This document shows, one piece after another, positions 7,475-15,542 of a stretch of DNA of 27,682 nt. The position numbers were made by a program, and so were the translations under genes. The notes under the pieces are model-generated. The model was not told the origin of the DNA. It was given only the letters and a program-made list of their open reading frames with translations, and did no database searches. Within the stretch, counting starts at the first letter, position 1. Each line of letters opens with the position of its first letter. This stretch comes from Planctomycetota bacterium (GTDB taxonomy: Bacteria > Planctomycetota > Phycisphaerae > WQYP01), in the NCBI GenBank assembly GCA_023489375.1, contig JAMDCX010000012.1:1-27682 (forward strand). Reading direction: 5' to 3'.

Positions 7475-8218
7475 ATGGCCAAAGAAGAAAAAGAAAAGAA
7501 AGTAAAACCGGCTCCCACCGCGGAGCAGATTGAAGCCTCCAAGGCCGCTAAAGCCGCCAAAAAAGCGGAAAAATCTGCAGGCGCCAAGGCTAAATCGGAG
7601 GAAGCCATCGATGCCGGAAGCGCTCAGCCGTTTCCATCGGGGTATACGGCGCGTCTGCTGAAAAAGTACAACGAGGAAATTGCTCCGGCCTTGGCCAGTG
7701 AACTGGGCATCAAAAATCGCCTGGCCATTCCGCGTCTGTCAAAAATTGTCGTCAGTGCCGGGCTGGGCAAGGCGATTACGGAAAAGCCGCGGCTGGAAGC
7801 CGCAATTAAGGAACTCACGCAGATTGCCGGACAGAAGGCGGTGGTGTGCCTGGCGCGTAAGAGTGTATCCAATTTCAAGCTGCGGCAGGGTATGGAAATT
7901 GGAGCCAAAGTCACGCTGCGGGGGCAACGGATGTGGGAATTCCTGGATCGGCTTATTACCTTGGCGATTCCGCGGGTGAAAGATTTCCGTGGGTTGCGCC
8001 CGGATGCGTTTGATGGGCGCGGCAATTACAACCTCGGCCTGACGGAACAGACTGTCTTCCCGGAAATTCAGGCGGATCGGGTTACCTTTCATCAGGGGTT
8101 GGCAATTACGATTGTGACCACTGCGCAGGATGATAAAGCGGGTTTCGCCCTGTTGAAGTTGTTGGGAATGCCGTTCCAGCGCGATCAGGCGGTACAGAAA
8201 GTTCGTAAGGCGATTTAA
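7475..8218 (+). CDS. rplE: 50S ribosomal protein L5 with Lys/Ala-rich N-terminal extension
   Basis: 5S rRNA binding protein of the central protuberance. The L5 core starts near residue 57 (YTARLLKKYNEEIAPAL) and includes IPRLSKIVVSAGLG and the RDFRGLRPDAFDGRGNYNLG-like region ending in TVFPEI. The protein has 247 residues against about 180, because the first 55 are a low-complexity segment of Lys, Ala and Glu with no predicted fold. AAGGTAGG upstream and the continuous frame support this start, not a later one. The extension could contact rRNA; that is inference. Confidence 0.94.
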   Translation: MAKEEKEKKVKPAPTAEQIEASKAAKAAKKAEKSAGAKAKSEEAIDAGSAQPFPSGYTARLLKKYNEEIAPALASELGIKNRLAIPRLSKIVVSAGLGKAITEKPRLEAAIKELTQIAGQKAVVCLARKSVSNFKLRQGMEIGAKVTLRGQRMWEFLDRLITLAIPRVKDFRGLRPDAFDGRGNYNLGLTEQTVFPEIQADRVTFHQGLAITIVTTAQDDKAGFALLKLLGMPFQRDQAVQKVRKAI

Positions 8219-8236
8219 GCCTAGGTTTTAAGGCTC

Positions 8237-8259
8237 AACCGCGTCCGATGCGGGCGGTT
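8237..8259 (+). other. Hairpin in the rplE-rpsN spacer
   Basis: AACCGC (8237-8242) pairs with GCGGTT (8254-8259) around an 11-base loop in an 84-bp spacer. In E. coli the spc mRNA is bound by S8 near the L5 start. I cannot see the S8 recognition motif here, so this stem is reported only as structure. Confidence 0.35.
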
Positions 8260-8302
8260 ATGGATGTGAAACAGAATGATGGATTTTAAGCAGGTGTAAA
8301 GT

Positions 8303-8572
8303 ATGGCGACAACAGCGTGGAAAAACCGTTTCAAAAAACGTCAGGCCCTCGTGGAGAAGTACGCTGAGCTGCGGCGTAAGCTCAAGAAAGAAAAGGATTA
8401 TGTAGCCTTGGCCAGGCTGCCGCGTGATTCCAGCGCGTCCCGGTTGACGCGGCGGTGTGAAATCACGGGGCGACGCCGCGGTTATTACCGGAAGTTCCGG
8501 GTATCACGTATTGTATTGCGGCAACTGGCCTCGGAAGGCAAGATTCCGGGAATGAGAAAAAGTTCCTGGTAA
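8303..8572 (+). CDS. rpsN: 30S ribosomal protein S14, zinc-free type
   Basis: Small-subunit head protein. At 89 residues it belongs to the long class that lacks the CxxC zinc pairs. The C-terminal motif RCEITGRRRGYYRKF, then SRIVLRQLASEGKIPG, is diagnostic. Only one cysteine is present (in RRCEITG). AGGTG upstream supports the start. Confidence 0.95.
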   Translation: MATTAWKNRFKKRQALVEKYAELRRKLKKEKDYVALARLPRDSSASRLTRRCEITGRRRGYYRKFRVSRIVLRQLASEGKIPGMRKSSW

Positions 8573-8632
8573 CGTGAAGTGTTATATTGAAGTATTGAAT
8601 TTGAACCACGAAAGCGAACTCAAGAGGATATC

Positions 8633-9028
8633 ATGACCGATACGATTGCGGACATGCTCACACGGTTACGAAATGGCGCTCATGCCAGGCATAAAACAGT
8701 GGATGTAAAAAATTCACGTATCTGTGAGGGTATTGCGCGGGTGCTCAAGGAAGAAGGGTTCATTGTCGATTACAGCATTCTCGATGATGGAACACGCCAG
8801 GGCCTGATCCGGCTGACCATAAAGTACAATGCGGATGGACAATCCCTGATCCGGCATGTGCAGCGGGTGAGTAAACCGGGATGTCGTGTCTACCGCGGAG
8901 TAACGGAATTTCCGCGTGTGCTTGATGCCATGGGCATTGCGGTACTTTCCACCAGCCGGGGAGTTCTCAGTGACCGGCAGGCCCGGCAGCAGAATATAGG
9001 CGGTGAGCTTCTGGCGACCGTATATTAA
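8633..9028 (+). CDS. rpsH: 30S ribosomal protein S8
   Basis: Primary binder of the central domain of 16S rRNA and, in E. coli, translational repressor of the spc operon. It has 131 residues. The N-terminus TDTIADMLTRLRNG and the C-terminal STSRGVLSDRQARQQNIGG are family signatures. AGAGGA four to five bases before the ATG supports the start. Confidence 0.96.
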   Translation: MTDTIADMLTRLRNGAHARHKTVDVKNSRICEGIARVLKEEGFIVDYSILDDGTRQGLIRLTIKYNADGQSLIRHVQRVSKPGCRVYRGVTEFPRVLDAMGIAVLSTSRGVLSDRQARQQNIGGELLATVY

Positions 9029-9113
9029 TACTTGCGGCGCGGGCCACGACGCTTTTGGAGTATTTCTCTGGAAGTTCGGGATGTGGTTTGCCGCCTGACA
9101 TGGTGAGGTTTTT

Positions 9114-9668
9114 ATGAGTCGAATTGGAAAATTGCCGATACCTGTGCCGGCCAACGTAAAAGTGGCCGTACAGGGGCGCGATGTGCGCGTGGAAGGGCCT
9201 AAAGGTAAATTGTCGCTGACACATCATCCGCACGTCAAGGTCACGGTGGAAGCCGGAAAAGTGCTCTTGACGCGGATAGATGATCAACGGCTCAGCCGCA
9301 GCGTGCATGGGTTAACCCGGATGCTTATTGCCAACATGATCAAAGGCGTAACGGATGGATTTTCCGTGGATCTGGAAATCCAGGGGGTTGGTTATAAGGC
9401 CGAGTTGCAGGGCCGGACGGTAGCGCTTTCCGTGGGGTTCGCCAATCAGATTAAGATTGATGTTCCCGATGGGGTGGCGGTGAAAATTGAAGGTCAGGGC
9501 ACGCGTCTCAACATCGCGGGTGTGGATAAGCAGGCCGTGGGCCAGCTGGCGGCGGATATTCGCCGCGTGCGTAAGCCGGAGCCGTATCTAGGCAAGGGTA
9601 TTCGTTATGCCGGAGAAGTGGTTAAGCGGAAGGCCGGCAAACAGTTTGCCGGTGCCGGTGCCAAGTAA
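9114..9668 (+). CDS. rplF: 50S ribosomal protein L6
   Basis: Large-subunit protein near the factor-binding stalk base. The 184 residues hold two similar domains. Motifs: MSRIGKLPIPVPANV at the start, EGPKGKLSL at about 30-38, EIQGVGYKAELQG in the second domain, and RRVRKPEPYLGKGIRYAGE near the end. GAGG upstream supports the ATG. Confidence 0.96.
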   Translation: MSRIGKLPIPVPANVKVAVQGRDVRVEGPKGKLSLTHHPHVKVTVEAGKVLLTRIDDQRLSRSVHGLTRMLIANMIKGVTDGFSVDLEIQGVGYKAELQGRTVALSVGFANQIKIDVPDGVAVKIEGQGTRLNIAGVDKQAVGQLAADIRRVRKPEPYLGKGIRYAGEVVKRKAGKQFAGAGAK

Positions 9669-9770
9669 GCGCCGTGCGGCGGCGTTGGATAAACGACGGT
9701 GTCGTGTGCCGGTATGTGTGCAGTGGAAGATAGTCGCGGTGGCCGTGCTAATTAAATCTAAGGTGCAGTG

Positions 9771-10142
9771 ATGAGTTCAGTCAGTACCATGAAACTTAAA
9801 CGTCAGGATCGAAGAAAAATGCGCATCCGCTCCGTGGTTCGCGGAACCACAGAGCGCCCGCGACTTTCAGTTTTTCGAAGCCTGAAAAACATCTCCGTGC
9901 AAATCATAGATGATACGACCGGGCGGACACTGGTTTCAGCCTGCACATTGGAAAAAACTTTGCGCGGTACCACCGGCAGCGGAGGTAATATCAAGGCGGC
10001 GGCGCTTATCGGCAGGCAGATCGCTGACCGGGCGAAAGCCAAAGGTATCAACAAGGTTGCATTTGATCGCGGCGGATATCGTTATCATGGTCGGATCAAG
10101 GCTTTGGCGGATGCGGCGCGCGAAGGTGGCTTGCAGTTTTAA
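9771..10142 (+). CDS. rplR: 50S ribosomal protein L18
   Basis: 5S rRNA binding protein of the central protuberance. It has 123 residues. RPRLSVFRSLKNISVQIID and FDRGGYRYHGRIKALADAARE are diagnostic. A GTG lies in frame directly before the ATG at 9771; AAGGTG at 9760-9765 is five bases from the ATG, so I start there. An ATG at 9789 would give a shorter form. Confidence 0.94.
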   Translation: MSSVSTMKLKRQDRRKMRIRSVVRGTTERPRLSVFRSLKNISVQIIDDTTGRTLVSACTLEKTLRGTTGSGGNIKAAALIGRQIADRAKAKGINKVAFDRGGYRYHGRIKALADAAREGGLQF

Positions 10143-10163
10143 CTTTGTGCCGCGGCAGCGTTT

Positions 10164-10198
10164 CCGCCCATCGCGGCTGTTGGAGCCACAGTGGGCGG
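10164..10198 (+). other. Two-part hairpin in the rplR-rpsE spacer
   Basis: An outer perfect 7-bp stem, CCGCCCA (10164-10170) with TGGGCGG (10192-10198), contains an inner GGCT/AGCC stem around GTTGG. The following bases are A-rich, not a T-run, so it is not a standard terminator. It lies about 45 bases before the rpsE start. Confidence 0.5.
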
Positions 10199-10244
10199 GA
10201 TAAAATATATGAGTTTATGGAAACAGGTATAGACGGGTTTGATT

Positions 10245-10736
10245 ATGGCAGAACGCAATTTAGATGAAGATCATGGCTTTGATTCCAGCACGGTAGGTGT
10301 CTTCCGTAGCGCCAAAGTAGTCAAAGGCGGCAAAAACTTTTCCTTCGAGGCTCTTGTAGCCACGGGCGACCGCAATGGCAGTCTGGGTCTGGGTTACGCT
10401 AAAGCTAAAGAAGTGCCCGCGGCGGTGGAAAAGGCTACCAAGGATGCGCGTAAGCGCCTGGTGCGGATAGCGCTTAATGGCGGAACTATTCCCCATGAAG
10501 TTCTCGGTCGTTTTGGAGCCAGCCGCATTAAGCTGGTGCCGGCGCGCCCGGGCACAGGGGTCAAAGCGGGACGCTTTGTGCGTCCGCTGTTGGAATTGGT
10601 GGGGATCCGCGATGTTTTAACCAAGGCGTATGGATCAACCAACAAGAAGAATCTTTGCCGGGCGACTCTGGTGGCGCTGGAATCTCTGCGCACCAGGGAA
10701 GTCATTGAGCAGAACCGCGGCGTGACCGTCGGTTGA
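10245..10736 (+). CDS. rpsE: 30S ribosomal protein S5
   Basis: Small-subunit protein that lines the mRNA entry site and affects decoding fidelity. It has 163 residues from the ATG at 10245; an in-frame TTG at 10239 has less support. The double-stranded RNA-binding-like segment contains ATGDRNGSLGLGYAKAKEVP, and the C-terminal domain has ARPGTGVKAG and AYGSTNKKN. No rpmD (L30) follows; the gap to rplO is only 62 bp. Confidence 0.95.
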   Translation: MAERNLDEDHGFDSSTVGVFRSAKVVKGGKNFSFEALVATGDRNGSLGLGYAKAKEVPAAVEKATKDARKRLVRIALNGGTIPHEVLGRFGASRIKLVPARPGTGVKAGRFVRPLLELVGIRDVLTKAYGSTNKKNLCRATLVALESLRTREVIEQNRGVTVG

Positions 10737-10757
10737 CGCTGGAGTTGTATACTTTGT

Positions 10758-10780
10758 CGGATCGTTAAAATTCCGATCCG
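10758..10780 (+). other. Hairpin between rpsE and rplO
   Basis: CGGATCG (10758-10764) pairs perfectly with CGATCCG (10774-10780) around a 9-base AT-rich loop. It lies just before the AGGAGA (10785-10790) that serves rplO, in the place where rpmD stands in many bacteria. It may influence rplO translation. Confidence 0.5.
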
Positions 10781-10798
10781 TGACAGGAGATAGTAACG

Positions 10799-11332
10799 AT
10801 GATGATTCATGAAATTACCGCCTTGGCGGGTGCCCATAAAAAACATAAGCGCGTTGGACGGGGCGAAAGCAGCGGACATGGCAAAACCTCCGGTCGAGGG
10901 ACCAAAGGCGGTGGAGCCCGCGCGGGCGGCGGTCCGGCCTTTGGTTCTGAAGGCGGTAATTCGCCGCTGTTTCGCCGGCTTCCCAAGCGTGGATTTAACA
11001 ATAATTATTTCGCGCAGAAATTCAGTATTGTCAACGTGAATGACCTGAATCGTTACTTTCAGGATGGCCAGACCGTCGATGCCGCAGCTTTAATTTCCGC
11101 ACATCTGATCCGGGACGAAAAATTGCCGGTAAAAATTCTCGGTGATGGACAATTATCGCGCCAGCTGCATGTGATTGCCGGTAAATTCAGCAAGCAGGCG
11201 GAAAAGAAAATCACGGCCGCGGGTGGCAGTGTTAAAACGCTGGAACTGGATCGGAACAAGGATAAAGTTAATCCGAAAACGGGGCGTTTTCGTCCGCGGC
11301 ATGTTGCGGCAGCCACCGAGAATAAGGTCTGA
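10799..11332 (+). CDS. rplO: 50S ribosomal protein L15
   Basis: Late-assembly large-subunit protein. It has 177 residues against about 144 in E. coli. The Gly/Lys/Arg-rich N-terminal part (RVGRGESSGHGKTSGRGTKG, then GGGPAFGSEGGNSPLFRRLPKRGF) is diagnostic. The C-terminus carries an extra tail of about 25 residues after the KITAAGGSVKTLEL segment. Two ATGs stand at 10799 and 10802; AGGAGA is 8 bases from the first, which I use. Confidence 0.95.
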   Translation: MMIHEITALAGAHKKHKRVGRGESSGHGKTSGRGTKGGGARAGGGPAFGSEGGNSPLFRRLPKRGFNNNYFAQKFSIVNVNDLNRYFQDGQTVDAAALISAHLIRDEKLPVKILGDGQLSRQLHVIAGKFSKQAEKKITAAGGSVKTLELDRNKDKVNPKTGRFRPRHVAAATENKV

Positions 11333-11372
11333 TTTGACTGGTTCCGCGCTACGCCGGCCTGGTATCCGGGGT

Positions 11373-11401
11373 TTGTTCAGTGGGCGTAAGAGGTTTATAA
11401 T
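11373..11401 (+). promoter_or_regulatory. Possible internal promoter before secY
   Basis: TTGTTC (11373-11378) and a perfect TATAAT (11396-11401) are separated by 17 bp, inside the 155-bp spacer between rplO and secY. The -35 match is only 3 of 6. It could allow secY-adk-map to be expressed apart from the ribosomal genes. Confidence 0.4.
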
Positions 11402-11487
11402 AAAATGTGCTGTGGCGGTGTATTGACCACAGGTGACGGTTTCTGGGTTTTCAATGTTGGACCGGCATTTTTGGCAGTGAGGTAGTT

Positions 11488-12945
11488 TTGTTTCGGACCA
11501 TCCTGAACATCTTCAAAATACCTGAATTACGAAACAAATTGCTGTTTACCATCGGGTTGTTGTGTGTCTATCGTGTGGGATTTTACATACCGCTTCCCGG
11601 TGTTAATACCCACGCCTTGAGTTCATTTGTCAGCAGTTCCAGTTCGTCTCCGTTGGGACAAATCAGCAGTTACCTGAGTTTGTTTTCCGGTGGAAACCTG
11701 GGGTTAAGCACTATTTTCGGTTTGGGCATTATGCCCTACATCAGTGCCGCCATTATTTTCCAATTGCTGGGCACTGTCATTCCTTCGCTGGAGAAACTTC
11801 AGAAGGAAGGCGAACCCGGTATGCGGAAAATCAATGAATGGACCCGCTACGCCACCGTGGTGCTGTGTCTGATTCAATCTTTCGTCTGGTTAGGCTACCT
11901 GACGCGGTCTTCCGCCAGCAGTCCGCACGGCTTTCTCTATGCCGATACCTATTACCACCATTACCTGCTTTTTTGGATTTCCGGGCTTGTCGCACTGACC
12001 GCCGGCAGTATTTTCCTGATGTGGCTCGGTGAGCAGATTGACGCATACGGTATCGGCAATGGCGTATCCCTGATAATCATGGCGGGTATTGTAGCCAACA
12101 TGCCCGCCGCCATAGAGGATGTCTGGGCGCAGTCCTCCTTTCGGGTTTCCTCGGCGGGGACGCATCCCTATGGGATTGGCACCGTCTTGTTTTTGATCGC
12201 CTGCTTTATTGGTGTTTCCGCCGGGGCCATCACGTTGGAACAAGGCCAGCGGCGTATTGGTATTCAACAGGCCAAGCAGATGCGCGGGCGTCGCATGTAC
12301 GGCGGCATGAACAATCAGTATCTGCCGCTGCGGGTCAATCATGGCGGCGTGATGCCGATTATTTTCGCCAGTTCCCTGATTTTGATTCCTAATGTATTGC
12401 TGGGCTGGATGGCCCCGCGTTTTGGCCAGTTTTATGCGTTTCAGGTCTTTCAGGAAGCTCTGGAGCCGGGCCATTATATCTATATTGTGCTGTATATTAT
12501 TATGATCTTCTTCTTCTCCTATTTCTGGAACACCGTGCAGTTTCAGCCCAAGGAGATGGCCGATCAGTTGCGCGATTATGGCAGTTTCATACGCAATTTG
12601 CGCCCCGGGCCACGCACGGCTGAGTATCTGGAACAGGTTATGACCCGCATTACCTATTGCGGTGCAGCTTTTTTGTCTGTGATCGCCCTGATGCCTACAA
12701 TTGTCGCCCGTTATATGGGCGTAAGTTTTATGATCACGCAATTTCTCGGCGGAACCGGATTGCTCATTGTGGTCAGCGTATTGCTGGATTTCATTTATCG
12801 CGTGGAAGCCAATCTGGTGATGAGAAATTACGGCGGGTTGCTGGAAAGTGACAGTTCCGTGGCGGCGCGGCGGAAACCCACGACGACCCAGGGCGCGGTC
12901 AAATCCTTGGCGGAACGTAATAAGGTGAAAGGGTCCGCCACATGA
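11488..12945 (+). CDS. secY: Protein translocase subunit SecY
   Basis: Channel-forming subunit of the Sec translocon in the inner membrane. The 485-residue protein has the expected ten hydrophobic segments. Diagnostic segments are RVGFYIPLPGVN (29-40), GIMPYISAAIIFQLL, WLGEQIDAYGIGNGVSLII, the cytosolic loop LPLRVNHGGVMPIIFASS, PKEMADQLRDYGSFIRNLRPG and YRVEANLVMRNYGG. The start codon is TTG, supported by GAGGT five bases upstream (11478-11482). The C-terminus is longer than in E. coli. Its stop overlaps the adk start (ATGA), so the two are translationally coupled. Confidence 0.96.
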   Translation: MFRTILNIFKIPELRNKLLFTIGLLCVYRVGFYIPLPGVNTHALSSFVSSSSSSPLGQISSYLSLFSGGNLGLSTIFGLGIMPYISAAIIFQLLGTVIPSLEKLQKEGEPGMRKINEWTRYATVVLCLIQSFVWLGYLTRSSASSPHGFLYADTYYHHYLLFWISGLVALTAGSIFLMWLGEQIDAYGIGNGVSLIIMAGIVANMPAAIEDVWAQSSFRVSSAGTHPYGIGTVLFLIACFIGVSAGAITLEQGQRRIGIQQAKQMRGRRMYGGMNNQYLPLRVNHGGVMPIIFASSLILIPNVLLGWMAPRFGQFYAFQVFQEALEPGHYIYIVLYIIMIFFFSYFWNTVQFQPKEMADQLRDYGSFIRNLRPGPRTAEYLEQVMTRITYCGAAFLSVIALMPTIVARYMGVSFMITQFLGGTGLLIVVSVLLDFIYRVEANLVMRNYGGLLESDSSVAARRKPTTTQGAVKSLAERNKVKGSAT

Positions 12946-13601
12946 GATTGGCCCTGCTGGGACCTCCTGGAGCGGGCAAAGGCACGCAGGCTGTACGTCT
13001 TGCGCACCGGTTGCGTGTTACGCATCTTTCCAGTGGCGACATTTTGCGTTCGGAAAAATCGGCCGGCACAGCTCTGGGAATGCAGATTCGTGATTTTATT
13101 GATCATGGTAAACTGGTGCCCGATGCGTTGATGATCCGCCTTATGGAGAATCGAATTGCGCAAGCGCCCGGTGGCTTTGTACTTGATGGTTTTCCGCGTA
13201 CCTTGGTGCAGGCTCAGGAGTTGGCACGTTTTCTGGATTCCATCAGGCGACCTCTGGATGTTGTCGTAAATTTTGTTCTTGATGAGGCGATTCTGAGCCG
13301 CCGTTTTGAGGGCCGCCGTGTATGCCCGGTGTGCGGGTCGGTTTATCACCTTGATACCATGCCGCCGGAGGTTCCAGGGCTGTGCGATCAAGATGGACAA
13401 GCCCTTGTGATACGACCGGATGATCAACCGGAAGTGGTAAAGGAAAGAATTAACACCTATCGGCGCAGCGTCGAGCCGTTGGTGGCGTTTTATGAGCAAA
13501 AAGGAATTTTGGTGACATTGAACGCCGCGGGCACTCCCAATGAGGTCACGGCCGCGGTGCTCAAGCTGCTTCAGGACCGCGGTGCGGGAAAGAATGTTTG
13601 A
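12942..13601 (+). CDS. adk: Adenylate kinase, zinc-lid type
   Basis: Cytosolic enzyme that interconverts ATP + AMP with 2 ADP. It has 219 residues. The P-loop is GPPGAGKGT (7-15) and the AMP-site motif is DGFPRT (82-87). The LID carries Cys128, Cys131, Cys148 and Asp151, the Cys3-Asp pattern of zinc-binding forms. It overlaps secY by four bases and precedes map, a common arrangement. Confidence 0.96.
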   Translation: MRLALLGPPGAGKGTQAVRLAHRLRVTHLSSGDILRSEKSAGTALGMQIRDFIDHGKLVPDALMIRLMENRIAQAPGGFVLDGFPRTLVQAQELARFLDSIRRPLDVVVNFVLDEAILSRRFEGRRVCPVCGSVYHLDTMPPEVPGLCDQDGQALVIRPDDQPEVVKERINTYRRSVEPLVAFYEQKGILVTLNAAGTPNEVTAAVLKLLQDRGAGKNV

Positions 13602-13624
13602 GCGTGGCTGGAACCAGAGTTTTT

Positions 13625-13641
13625 CGGACTTCCGTCCGGAG
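13625..13641 (+). other. Hairpin next to the map ribosome binding site
   Basis: CGGAC (13625-13629) pairs with GTCCG (13634-13638) around TTCC. The last base of the stem is also the first base of GGAG (13638-13641), the ribosome binding site of map. The stem could modestly limit initiation; this is inference from position. Confidence 0.35.
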
Positions 13642-13649
13642 TATAATCT

Positions 13650-14432
13650 ATGAAAATAGCATTGAAGTCACGCCGTGATATTGACCAGATGCGGGCCGCG
13701 GGGCGTTTGGTATTTCAGACTCTGACGCGCTGCCGGGAGGCGGTACGGCCGGGACTCAGCACGGAAGCCCTGGATCAAATCGCGTTGGCGGCTTTCACCG
13801 CCGCCGATGGGGAGGGTCTTTTCAAAAATTATCCGACCTATGAACCCGGAAAAGGCTTTCCCGGCAACACCTGTATCAGCGTCAATGAAGAAGTGGTGCA
13901 TGGAATTCCCGGGCCGAGATTGCTGCATCAGGGAGACGTTGTCAGTGTGGATTGCGGTATTCGCCTGCATGGATGGTGTGGGGATTCGGCTATTACCGTG
14001 GGGGTGGGAGAGCTGTCGCCGGAAAATCAAAAACTTATTCGCGTGGCGGAAGAGACATTGCAACTCGCCATTGCTTCAATCCGGCCGGGATTGCCATGGT
14101 CGGCCGTGGCCCGAAAAATGCAGGCGCATGTTGAAAACAATGGTTTTTCATGTGTGCGGGAATTTGTTGGGCATGGAATTGGCCGCCGGATGCATGAGGA
14201 ACCTAAGGTTCCTAATTTCACAACCCGGGAATTTGAGCGACTGGGAGACTTTTATTTGCAGGCCGGAATGGTCATTGCGGTTGAACCCATGGTCATTGCG
14301 GGGGCGCCGGATGTGGTGGTGCTCGATGATGGCTGGACCGTGGTAAGCAAGGATGGAACTCCGGCGGCCCATGTAGAGCATACTCTGGCGGTGACACCTG
14401 ATGGGTGTGAAGTCTTGACAGATGGAACCTGA
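13650..14432 (+). CDS. map: Type I methionine aminopeptidase
   Basis: Removes the initiator methionine from nascent proteins. The 260-residue product has all five metal ligands: Asp101 (SVDCG), Asp112 (GDSA), His175 (GHGIG), Glu212 (AVEPM) and Glu243 (VEHT). The substrate-binding His84 (VHGIPG) and His182 (RMHEEP) are also present. There is no N-terminal zinc finger, so it is the simple bacterial form. GGAG eight bases upstream supports the ATG. Confidence 0.96.
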   Translation: MKIALKSRRDIDQMRAAGRLVFQTLTRCREAVRPGLSTEALDQIALAAFTAADGEGLFKNYPTYEPGKGFPGNTCISVNEEVVHGIPGPRLLHQGDVVSVDCGIRLHGWCGDSAITVGVGELSPENQKLIRVAEETLQLAIASIRPGLPWSAVARKMQAHVENNGFSCVREFVGHGIGRRMHEEPKVPNFTTREFERLGDFYLQAGMVIAVEPMVIAGAPDVVVLDDGWTVVSKDGTPAAHVEHTLAVTPDGCEVLTDGT

Positions 14433-14465
14433 TGATGGAAAATATCAAGTTTATAGAGGAACCGA

Positions 14466-14681
14466 ATGCCTAAGGAAGATGCCATACGCCTGGAGGCCCT
14501 GGTTACGGAGGCCTTGCCGAACGCGATGTTTCGCGTAAAGCTGGAAAATGGACATGTGCTTTTAGCGCACATATCCGGGAAAATGAGGGTAAATTACATC
14601 CGGATTTTACCGGGAGACAAAGTAACTGTGGAAATGTCGCCTTATGATTTGAATCGGGGGCGGATAATAACCAGAAATTAA
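14466..14681 (+). CDS. infA: Translation initiation factor IF-1
   Basis: Binds the 30S A site during initiation. The 71-residue OB-fold protein matches the family along its whole length: EALVTEALPNAMFRVKLENG, then HISGKMRVNYIRILPGDKV and SPYDLNRGRI. AGAGGA five bases before the ATG supports the start. The position between map and rpmJ is conserved in many bacteria. Confidence 0.95.
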   Translation: MPKEDAIRLEALVTEALPNAMFRVKLENGHVLLAHISGKMRVNYIRILPGDKVTVEMSPYDLNRGRIITRN

Positions 14682-14863
14682 CCGGGGGCGCCCATAGTGC
14701 TTGGATTAACTAAGTGGACTTTAACGTCTTGGATTTGAGCTGGCGGTTATCGGTAACGTTAAGATACGGTGTGTACTGGATTATTTCGGAATTTCCTTTA
14801 TAATAAATGGTTTGGCACACGGCGGGATGGTTCCGCCGGGGCTATGCGAGTTTGGAGCACATG
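14682..14863 (+). other. Spacer between infA and rpmJ with possible -10 and hairpin
   Basis: This 182-bp spacer holds a TATAAT (14799-14804) without a good -35 partner, and a CGGCGG/CCGCCG stem (14820-14825 with 14833-14838). A promoter for the alpha-operon genes is possible but weakly supported. Confidence 0.3.
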
Positions 14864-14980
14864 ATGAAAGTGCGGTCGAGTGTTAAAAGAATTTGTGAGC
14901 ATTGCATTATAGTACGCAGAAATGGTGTGTTGCGCGTGGTTTGCAAGGCGGATCCGCGCCATAAACAGCGTCAAGGTTGA
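14864..14980 (+). CDS. rpmJ: 50S ribosomal protein L36, zinc-binding type
   Basis: Smallest large-subunit protein, 38 residues. The sequence MKVRSSVKRICEHCIIVRR, later DPRHKQRQG, matches the family end to end. The zinc ligands Cys11, Cys14, Cys27 and His33 are all present. An ATG at 14861 directly precedes; GGAG (14854-14857) is six bases from 14864, and the family length also favours 14864. Confidence 0.95.
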   Translation: MKVRSSVKRICEHCIIVRRNGVLRVVCKADPRHKQRQG

Positions 14981-15088
14981 GTGTGTGGTGGACTGGTGGA
15001 ATCAGCCGCGCCGGAGGTAGTCTGGGCGGTGGCTGGTTACTTAAGATTCTGGTTGCGGAAGAATTCAATAATTTGTTGAGGAGTTTGT

Positions 15089-15475
15089 ATGCCCCGTATT
15101 TCCGGTGTGGATATTCCGCTGGACAAGCCAATTCGCATCAGCTTGCGATATATTTATGGCATTGGGCCGGTCAATGCCATGGATATTCTCAAAGAGGCCA
15201 ACATTGATCCGCAGAAACGGGCCAAAGAACTTACCGAGGATGAAATTGCCCGGATCGGTAACATTATTGACCGCAGTTTTGTCGTAGAAGGATCTTTGCG
15301 CCGACAGGTCCAGCAGAATATCGCCCGGCTCCGGGATATTCAGTCTTATCGTGGATCGCGTCACCGCCGTGGCCTGCCGACACGCGGTCAGAGAACTCGT
15401 TCCAACTCCCGTACCCGCAAGGGACCACGCAAGACGGTGGCCGGCAAGAAGGGCGTGAAAGAGCTCCACGGGTAA
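15089..15475 (+). CDS. rpsM: 30S ribosomal protein S13
   Basis: Small-subunit head protein that contacts P-site tRNA and bridges to the large subunit. It has 128 residues. MPRISGVDIPLDKPIRISL, YIYGIGPVNA and the C-terminal RGLPTRGQRTRSNSRTRKG are diagnostic. GAGGAG upstream supports the start. Confidence 0.96.
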   Translation: MPRISGVDIPLDKPIRISLRYIYGIGPVNAMDILKEANIDPQKRAKELTEDEIARIGNIIDRSFVVEGSLRRQVQQNIARLRDIQSYRGSRHRRGLPTRGQRTRSNSRTRKGPRKTVAGKKGVKELHG

Positions 15476-15542
15476 GAGATGTTCTGGTTCCGCCGGTTGA
15501 TTAGTGGAGCGTGGAATTATTTGATAGTATTGAGGTAACATC

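Noticed and set aside
11890..12741. Antisense open frame (283 codons) across secY
   Set aside because: Shadow of secY; the translated sequence has no recognisable domain.
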